Shown piece by piece: positions 57,450 through 64,000 of a DNA stretch of 64,000 nt. The DNA lies in NCBI GenBank assembly GCA_022225965.2, contig JAKJXP020000004.1, forward strand, positions 806,001 to 870,000. The letters run 5' to 3'. The stretch is from Diatrype stigma. Taxonomy: Eukaryota; Ascomycota; Sordariomycetes; Xylariales; Diatrypaceae. Under the pieces are notes generated by a model that searched no databases, had not been told where the DNA came from, and saw only the letters and a program-made list of their open reading frames with translations. The position numbers and the translations under genes were made by a program. Within the stretch, counting starts at the first letter, position 1, and every line of letters starts with the position of its first letter.

Positions 57450-60400
57450 ATGGACATCCACCGCTGCCGATTCGTGCCTTACCCGCCCTCCGCCATTAAC
57501 GCCGTCGCCTTCTCCCACCCCTGCGTCAGCCATGCCCAGAAGTCTGCGCCTGTCCGGCTGGCCGTCGGCCGCGCGAACGGCGACATCGAGATATGGAACC
57601 CGCTAAGGGGGCGGTGGCACCAGGAGATCACCCTGCACGGCGGGAAGGACCGGAGCATCGACGGTCTGGTCTGGGTGAACGAGCCCGACCAGGTCCTGGC
57701 GGACGGCACCAAGCTGGTCGGCAAGTCGCGCCTGTTCAGCATCGGCTACACGAGCACCATCACCGAGTGGGACCTGGAGAAGGGCCGGCCGAAGAAGCAG
57801 GCGAGCGGCATGCACGGCGACATCTGGTGCCTGGCCGCCCAGCCGCTCGTCGTGCCGCCCTCGTCGTCGTCAGGGGCAGGAGGCCGATCGTCGAGCCGCG
57901 TCGTCGAGGCCGGGAAGAAGCTGGTCGCCGGCACCATCGACGGGAGCCTCGTCCTCTACTCCATCGACGACGACGACCTGCAGTTCGACCGCGTCCTGGT
58001 CAAGTCCTCCTCCAAGAAGACCAAGATGGTCAGCATGACGTTCCAGAACCGCAATGTCGTCGTCGTCGGCTGCTCCGACAGCGCCATCCGCGTCTACGAC
58101 ATGCGCAACGGCAGCATACTGAGCAAGATGACCCTGGGGTCCGACCTTGCGGGCGGCGCCAAGGAGATCATCGTCTGGTCTGTCAAATGCTTGAACGGTC
58201 GCGACATCGTCTCCGGAGATAGCACGGGGCAGGTCTGCATCTTCGATGGAAAGACCTACACGCAGGCGCAGCGGCTGCAGAGTCACAAGCAGGACGTTCT
58301 ATCTCTAGCGACGAGCGCCGATGGTTCGACTATCGTCAGTGGTGGTATGGATCGTAAGACCGTACTATATCGCCAGACGAGGGGCTCTACGTCAAGATGG
58401 GGAAAGGTCTGGCACAGGAGGTACCATAGCCACGATGTCAAGACTATGGCATCTTTCGAAGGCCTTGGGATGAGTGTTGTTGTGTCTGGAGGTCAGTACT
58501 ACTAGGGTCCTTTTGTTGTTGCTGTTGTTGTTTCTGCTGTTACTGCTCTCTCTCCCCTCTGCTTGATGGTGCTAATAGTGGCTTTCTTTCAGGACCCGAT
58601 GCAAGCCCAATCGTACTGCCATTACAAGAAGCCGGCATGGAGAATCACCGGACCCTCCCCTACCTGCCCCAGGACCCACCATTACGAAGCGCAACCAAAG
58701 CCAGGATGGTAGTGAGCTGGTGGGACCGCGAAGTTCATGTCTGGCGGTTGCGAAAGCAGCTGAAAGACCTTGTCGACGTGTCCGACGGAGAGTCCGCTGC
58801 CACTAAAAACCGGAAGCTTCTTGCCCGGATCCTCATCAAAGGCGAGGCCAACATCACATCAGCAGCCATCAGCGACGACGGTTCTTTGTTAGTAGTATCT
58901 ACCACGACCGATATCAAGGCGTTCCATCTCAAGCCTCGAGGTGATGCACGGAAGGATGAGCTGAAAATCTCCAAAATTGACATCCCTGAAGGCGTAGCGG
59001 CGCGAGGAGCAACAAGGATACAGATCGCCCCAGATGGACAGTGGCTGTGCCTCATTCAAGAAAGCAGCAACGTCTGCGTATTCCGATTGATTCAAGATGC
59101 CAATTCCGAAAGCAAACCGGCCGTTCACCCCAAAGCGATACGATTACAACGATTGGGGCGCAAAATCCCGAAACATATTGCGTTGGGGGGTCTCGGGCAG
59201 TACGAGAGAACAGTCACACACATTGCCTTCTCCCCTGATAGTAAAATGCTTGCGGTGGCCGACTTGGCTGGCTATATCGACACTTGGGTTCTACGTCGAC
59301 CGACCCCAAAACTACAGAATGGAGTCAACGGCGATCATCATCACGAGGATTCTGACGCCAACACGTCCGATGAGGAGGATGGAAACGTTGAGGATGAGGA
59401 CAGCGCGCCCTATAGCAGCGATAGTGCTCGGTGGATGCGGAACCCCAGCGCAGCTCTCCTCCCCAAACTGCATGCCGCGCCTACCGTACTGTCATTCTCG
59501 AGCCACGTTCCTGGCACTACTACTACTAATCCTACTACCACAACTACAACTAGCACCAACCAACAAGAGGGGTCTTCTCCAACTCATGATGATGACGACG
59601 ACTACGTTCTCCTGACCATAACCGCCAAGCCGCAGGTACTGCTCCTCAACCCGAGCCTCGGGGCGCTGACCTCCTGGTCCCGGCGGAACCCCGTCTCGCG
59701 GTTCCCCGTCGAGTTTCGCAACATCCGCGACCTCGTCAAGGGCGCCCTCTGGTCCGGCGACCGGGTCTGGCTGTACGGGAGCAACTTTCTCGCGATGCTC
59801 GACTTCACCAAGGACGTCGCCACTACTACGACGAATACCACCCCTGCTACCATCGAGGCGGCGGGTCGTCGTCCTGCCGAGAAAGGCAACCAGTCGTCCA
59901 CGGCGCTCGTTGCCGCCAGCAACGGACAGGTACAACAACAGCAGGGCAGGAAGCGCAAGAGGGGTCCCGACACCGGAGCCGGCAACAAGATGGACATCGG
60001 CGCCCTGGGTCCTACCAAGGTCGTCCGCCACCGCGGCGGCCACAAAGCAGAGGAGCTCTCGCTCGAGCGCTCCCGCCACGCCATCACGCCCGATCCCATG
60101 GACACGGACGCGACAAGCGGACCGGGCGAGGAGGAGGAAGAAGATGACGACGACGACGATGATAGCGAGAGCGGATACTCCGACGAAGGGGGCGCGAGGC
60201 GAGGCGAGCTGGCGCTTCTCCGCCGGGGCGGCGGGACGGCGACACAGCAGCATCAGCAGGGCGGCGCGGCCGGCGCCAGCACGTCGTCGTCTTCTTCTCC
60301 CAGCGCTGGCGGAGGCGGTCTGTCGTTCTGGTGCACCTACAAGTACCGGCCCATCCTCGGCATCGTGGCGCTTTCCCCCAGCGGGGACGAGGGCGAAGAG

Positions 60401-60535
60401 CACGTGGCGCCGGAGACGGAGACGGAGAGGACGGCGGCGAGGGCGAGGACGCTGGAGGTCGCTCTCGTCGAGAGACCGATGTGGGAGGTCGACATGCCGG
60501 ATCGGTATTTCGCGGATGGCGAGTACGACCGGTGA
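57450..60535 (+). CDS. UTP4: Utp4/Cirhin WD40 protein of the small-subunit processome (994 aa, 2 exons)
   Basis: Exon 1 is 57450-58491 and exon 2 is 58593-60535, separated by a 101-nt GT-AG intron; the join gives VVVSGG/PDASPIVLPL. The start MDIHRCRFVPYPPSAINAVAF is the typical Utp4 opening. WD40 strands follow: RLAVGRANGDIEIWNP, GLVWV..., RLFSIGYTSTITEWDLEKG, GDIWCLAAQP, GCSDSAIRVYDMR, SGDSTGQVCIFDG, HKQDVLSLATSADGSTIVSGG, then in exon 2 ARMVVSWWDREVHVWRL and HIAFSPDSKMLAVADLAGYI. This fits the two tandem beta-propellers of Utp4, a t-UTP/UtpA component needed for pre-18S rRNA processing and rDNA transcription in the nucleolus. Long acidic and Ser/Thr inserts (around residues 585-650 and 840-925) are probably disordered nucleolar-type segments. 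Confidence 0.95.
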
Positions 60536-61867
60536 GGTTGTTGAAAGGTGGAGGGGAGATGAGGTGAGATGAATGTTTGGTCTGTTCTATAATTCATGGT
60601 CGTTTTTTTACAAAGTGTGTCCCTACCAGGCATGTACATATGATATGAGGTGGATGAATGGCCGAGCTAAGTAGGGGTGGGCTGAGTACTGAAGTAAAGG
60701 GGGAGAGGGGAGGGAGTAAGGGGAAATGTGGCTGCTAAAATAAATACCTACCTACCGAAGCATCTGTTTACACACTTGAGTATATACGTAGACACAAATC
60801 GAATGAATGGACGGAAAGTTGAATTGATGGCATTTCAACGGAGGAGAAGGGCGGCGTGTGGATGCAAGAGATTTAAATACGAACTCAAAAGTGGCTACTG
60901 AAAATCAAGGAAGAGTGTAGTATCACTTAACCGATTGACCGACCGACTTTTCCCAGTAGGTAATTATTTGGTATAAATGAAACATCGTCAAATCATCATC
61001 AAATCATCATCATGAGCAGCAATAGTGCATAGGTAGGTACCAAGATCATCTCAATTTCTCATTCTTCTCTTCCCAAGTAAGTACACGAAAAAAATAAAAC
61101 CCATTCAATCATCCATCCATTCCATTCATTCATCCGTTTCGTTTCTCTTCTTTTTCTTCTTTCTTTCCACATCTCCCTCCTCCGTTGGCATAATACCCCG
61201 GTAAGTTTTATTCGGGATTATTCTGCTAAGTATCTCTCTAGGTAGGTATCTCTATATAGTAGATACCCAGCTAGGTAGATGATGATATAGAATAAATCCG
61301 CTCGAATCCATCCCCCCCCCTTTTTTTTGCTTAGGTATTTGAGGATTATGCCAATCCTACCCACCGGTCCGGTGCTTTCTTTTCCTTTTCTCCTGTGCCC
61401 ATCTCGTCTTATTTTGTTTCAACACTTCGCACGTCTTCGAGCCATGTGCCATGTTGCTGTGCTGTGCTGTCCTCCCTACTCTCCTTCTCTCTCCCGCTCG
61501 CTCGCTCGCTCGCTTGCTTCATAGCTCCAGATCTGGTAACAAAAGATCAAAGCCATAACATCTGTGCGTTCATTCAGTCATTTCATCCATCTGATCATCC
61601 ATCCATTCTGTCTTATGTCTCTGTCTGCCACAGCCAAGCCAGCCAACACACCTTGCGTCTTGTTCAAAGACATAAAAATCAAGTAATAGCAAGCAGTCCC
61701 TTCTTATGTTTCGGCCTGTTTCAATTGATCAGACCATCCTGTGCAGATGTCTCATCTCATCCCCTATTCGACCAAAGCGGCGGCGGCGGCGGCGGCTAAG
61801 TGCCGGCCTATATAACGTGCCTCTTTGTATAACGAGTGCCCTCCTATGGTTCACTCTGGCTAGATAC
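60536..61867. other. Intergenic region between convergent genes
   Basis: Lies between the 3' ends of UTP4 (+) and the CCCH gene (-). Contains CATC/ATTC-rich runs (60983-61015, 61105-61135), a C8T9 stretch at 61312-61328, a GCTCGCTCGCTCGCTC run at 61498-61515, and a GGC triplet run at 61780-61796. No gene is supported. Confidence 0.55.
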
Positions 61868-63832
61868 CTAGTCAAGCTCATCGAGTTCGCCGAAGTTGTA
61901 ACGCAGTTCCCGATTTGCAGTAGAGCTCATAATGGGAGCTCCTTCCTCGCTCTCTCCATCAGTGGTGGTCGGACGGTGGTATGGGTCGTCATCATCGTCG
62001 TCAGTAGATGGGGACCGGCGGTCACTCTTGTCATTGTGGTTATGGTTGTGGTTATAATCAGGACCCAAGTCAGCACCATTACCACCACCACTACCACCAG
62101 TAGGCGACAGCTGAGGAGGGGGCTGGGACTGCGGCTGGGGCTGGGACTGAGACTGCGACTGCGAATGCGACTGCGAATGCGACTGGGACTGGGACTTCTT
62201 CGGCCACCCGGGCACGACGGAGTCGAAGGTGAGGTTCTCGAAGTGGGCCAGGTAGGGGAAGCGGCAGAAGACCTTGCCGCCGCGGTGCTTGCAGTCGGCG
62301 CGCTGGCAGACGTGGCCGTAGACGCAGCCGGCGTTGCGGCAGACGCCGCGCTTGGGGCAAGGCATGGAGCGCGACCACAGCTCGAGGGCGGGGCGGAGCT
62401 CGTCTGGGAGCGGGCTGTGGTCGTACTCGCAGTGCTCGTTGTCACACGAGCCCGTCAGGTGCCGCGTGTTGCAGAGCTTCCGCCGTTCCGATCGCGCCTT
62501 GAGCCGCGCCTGCGCCTCGCCCGTCGGCGCCGGTATGTACGCGTCCAGCCGGTGGTCTGTCGGGTTCAACGCCACGCAGCCCCGCGGTATCTCGTCGCTT
62601 TTCGGTAATAACGAAAAGTCGTTGTAGTTGCTGTTGTTGCTATTGCTATTGCTATTGCTGTTATTGTTGTTATTCTTGTGTGTGGTGGAAGACGAATCAG
62701 AGACAGCGCCGTCGCGGTCGCGAGTGCTGCTGTCGCGGATGTTGGTCGTAGCTGGCAGTTCAACGGCAGCAGTACCAGTACGGCCGCTGCCGAAGTTACT
62801 GCCGCCGAAGTTGCTGCCGCCGAAGTCGCTGTCCGATCGGGAAGCACGACTCATATGAAACGGGACGCTCGGCTGTTGCTGCTGCTGCTGTTGCTGCTGT
62901 TGTCTGGCGTCCACGTGTTGGTTCTTGCAGCCTTTTCCATACTTGCATTTTCCAATCTGATAGAATTGGCAGATCTTCTGCCCATCATTTGTTTGCACCG
63001 GCAAGACTATTGGCGACTGAGTCGCTACGGCGGGTGATTTATTGTTTGGCCCAGACGGCGGGCCCCCAGGCCTATAATACGTCGAAGTCGAGTCGAGCGG
63101 TATGGTGCGGAAGACGGTCGGCAGCTCCTCGATGTTCATCGCCAGCCTCTGGAACTCGCTATGGAACTGGAGGCTGGTAGTGCTGACGAGCGTGAAGCGC
63201 TCTCGGTTGCCCCTGTAAGGCGTGAGCTCCGCGATGTAACCGACGTCGTGACAAGCCGCAAAGTAGATATGCTTGCACTGGGAATTCTCGGCATAGAGGC
63301 GGAGCATAGCACGCAGCTTGAAATCGGCATTTTCCTTCAGCTCGCCGGCGTCGACAAAGTCGTTAAGGCCATAGGAGCGGTTGAAGCCGGCCGTGAAGGG
63401 GGCGAGGGAGCGCTTCTCGGGCCCGCAGAGACCGGCCTTGTACAAGGTTTTGGACAGGCCGACAAGGTTTGCATATACGCGAACCATAACCTCGCAATGC
63501 TCGAGCCCTTTCCGTCGCAAGCTGTGCTTCACCATGTCGTTCAGTCGCTTCGCCGCTCTGCTGCCCCCCTCGGTGCCGTCTCGGACCAGGTCGTCCTCGA
63601 ACACATAGCCGTCCCCGTCCACCAGAACTAGGACGAAGGGGTTGCGTTCCTGGCCTCGGGCCATCTGCTTGTACCGCTCCCTCCCCTCCCTCTCCTCCTC
63701 ATAGTCGCTCTTGAGGCGCTTGTAGTCCTCGATGAGGTTGGCATACCGCTCCAGGATATCCGGGAGAGCATCGTTCTTCTTGTACTCGGCCAGCTGCTTG
63801 GCGTTCCGCTCGATCTCCTGATCGCCCAGCAT
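61868..63832 (-). CDS. CCCH zinc-finger protein with NYN-like N-terminal domain (654 aa)
   Basis: A single exon from the ATG at 63832. Residues 1-58 form a charged coiled coil. Residues 65-245 form a conserved globular domain (FVLVLVDGDGYVFEDDL, VRVYANLVGLSKTL, LNDFVDAGELKENADFKL, HIYFAACHDVGYIAEL, RFTLVSTT) of the kind annotated in fungi only as a domain of unknown function. Its spaced acids (Asp72, Asp74, Asp158, Asp161, Asp170, Asp196) recall NYN/PIN nucleases; that is inference. A canonical CCCH finger follows: Cys288-x7-Cys296-x5-Cys302-x3-His306. A Gln run comes next, then Ser/Asn-rich linker. The C-terminal Cys/His-rich region (LCNTRHLTGSCDNEHCEYDH, CPKRGVCRNAGCVYGHVCQ, CKHRGGKVFC) holds two or more further fingers. 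A Ser/Gln repeat and acidic tail close the protein. Probably an RNA-binding regulator. Confidence 0.88.
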   Translation of the reverse strand: MLGDQEIERNAKQLAEYKKNDALPDILERYANLIEDYKRLKSDYEEEREGRERYKQMARGQERNPFVLVLVDGDGYVFEDDLVRDGTEGGSRAAKRLNDMVKHSLRRKGLEHCEVMVRVYANLVGLSKTLYKAGLCGPEKRSLAPFTAGFNRSYGLNDFVDAGELKENADFKLRAMLRLYAENSQCKHIYFAACHDVGYIAELTPYRGNRERFTLVSTTSLQFHSEFQRLAMNIEELPTVFRTIPLDSTSTYYRPGGPPSGPNNKSPAVATQSPIVLPVQTNDGQKICQFYQIGKCKYGKGCKNQHVDARQQQQQQQQQQPSVPFHMSRASRSDSDFGGSNFGGSNFGSGRTGTAAVELPATTNIRDSSTRDRDGAVSDSSSTTHKNNNNNSNSNSNSNNSNYNDFSLLPKSDEIPRGCVALNPTDHRLDAYIPAPTGEAQARLKARSERRKLCNTRHLTGSCDNEHCEYDHSPLPDELRPALELWSRSMPCPKRGVCRNAGCVYGHVCQRADCKHRGGKVFCRFPYLAHFENLTFDSVVPGWPKKSQSQSHSQSHSQSQSQSQPQPQSQPPPQLSPTGGSGGGNGADLGPDYNHNHNHNDKSDRRSPSTDDDDDDPYHRPTTTDGESEEGAPIMSSTANRELRYNFGELDELD

Positions 63833-64000
63833 TGTATTTGATACTTGATATTATTTGATATAATTCCTTAATTGTGTTTGTGTTTGTGTTTGTGATTGTG
63901 GCAGCACGTGACCTTTGTAGCCCGTTGTCCGCCCATCCGCCGTTGTCAAACGACGATGCATGCGTTGTCCGATAGTCCGATCCCACGTAGATACCCTATG
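63833..64000. other. Upstream region of the CCCH gene, window edge
   Basis: Promoter or leader sequence; TGTGTTTGTGTTTGTGTTTGTG repeats at about 63872-63897 stand out. Cut by the window end. Confidence 0.6.

Noticed and set aside
59492..60403. 303-codon minus-strand open frame opposite UTP4, plus a 167-codon companion frame
   Set aside because: Antisense to strongly supported WD40 coding sequence and compositionally biased (Ala/Arg/Val).

Overview
The window looks like nuclear DNA of a filamentous ascomycete (Pezizomycotina, most likely Sordariomycetes). Evidence: short GT-AG introns of about 75-250 nt, very GC-rich codon usage, a set of typical fungal proteins (Gwt1, Spa2, Ssu72, Nbp2, Npt1, Utp4, vanillyl-alcohol oxidase), and two sharply bounded AT-rich islands whose transposon genes are destroyed by C-to-T / G-to-A point mutations, as expected from repeat-induced point mutation (RIP).

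Layout. 1.8-2.7 kb: a Tim17/22/23-like membrane protein (-). 3.0-8.7 kb: AT island 1, a RIP-inactivated Ty3/gypsy LTR retrotransposon (-) with both LTRs and a 4-bp target duplication. 9.2-15.1 kb: a small acidic-tailed protein (+), a TED1-type metallophosphoesterase (+) and a BNR-4 beta-propeller protein (-). 15.7-24.5 kb: AT island 2, a large decayed autonomous Helitron (+). Its zinc-finger, HUH Rep and Pif1-like helicase segments can still be read, and it is followed by AT-rich minisatellites and a short TTAGGG tract. 26.6-31.8 kb: a quinate/sugar-type MFS transporter (+) that converges with a vanillyl-alcohol oxidase (-), a plausible pair for phenolic compounds. 32.6-33.9 kb: an uncharacterised two-exon gene (-). 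35.3-36.9 kb: GWT1 (+). 38.5-41.3 kb: the polarisome scaffold SPA2 (-). 45.5-46.3 kb: the CTD phosphatase SSU72 (-). 51.3-53.0 kb: the SH3 adaptor NBP2 (+). 54.6-56.2 kb: nicotinate phosphoribosyltransferase (-), divergent from UTP4 (+, 57.5-60.5 kb). 61.9-63.8 kb: a CCCH zinc-finger protein (-) whose N-terminal half may be a nuclease-like fold.

How the genes relate. Most are independently regulated housekeeping genes separated by long intergenic spacers (up to about 5 kb). Two (TED1, GWT1) act at opposite ends of GPI-anchor biogenesis; SPA2, NBP2 and GPI-anchored wall proteins all bear on polarity and wall integrity, but nothing suggests a cluster. The spacers share an over-represented palindromic word family (ACCTAGGT flanked by CTACCTAC/GTAGGTAG). 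I found no credible tRNA, rRNA or CRISPR array.

Exon limits were worked out by hand from splice consensus and reading-frame continuity. Product names rest on recognised motifs, not on database searches.
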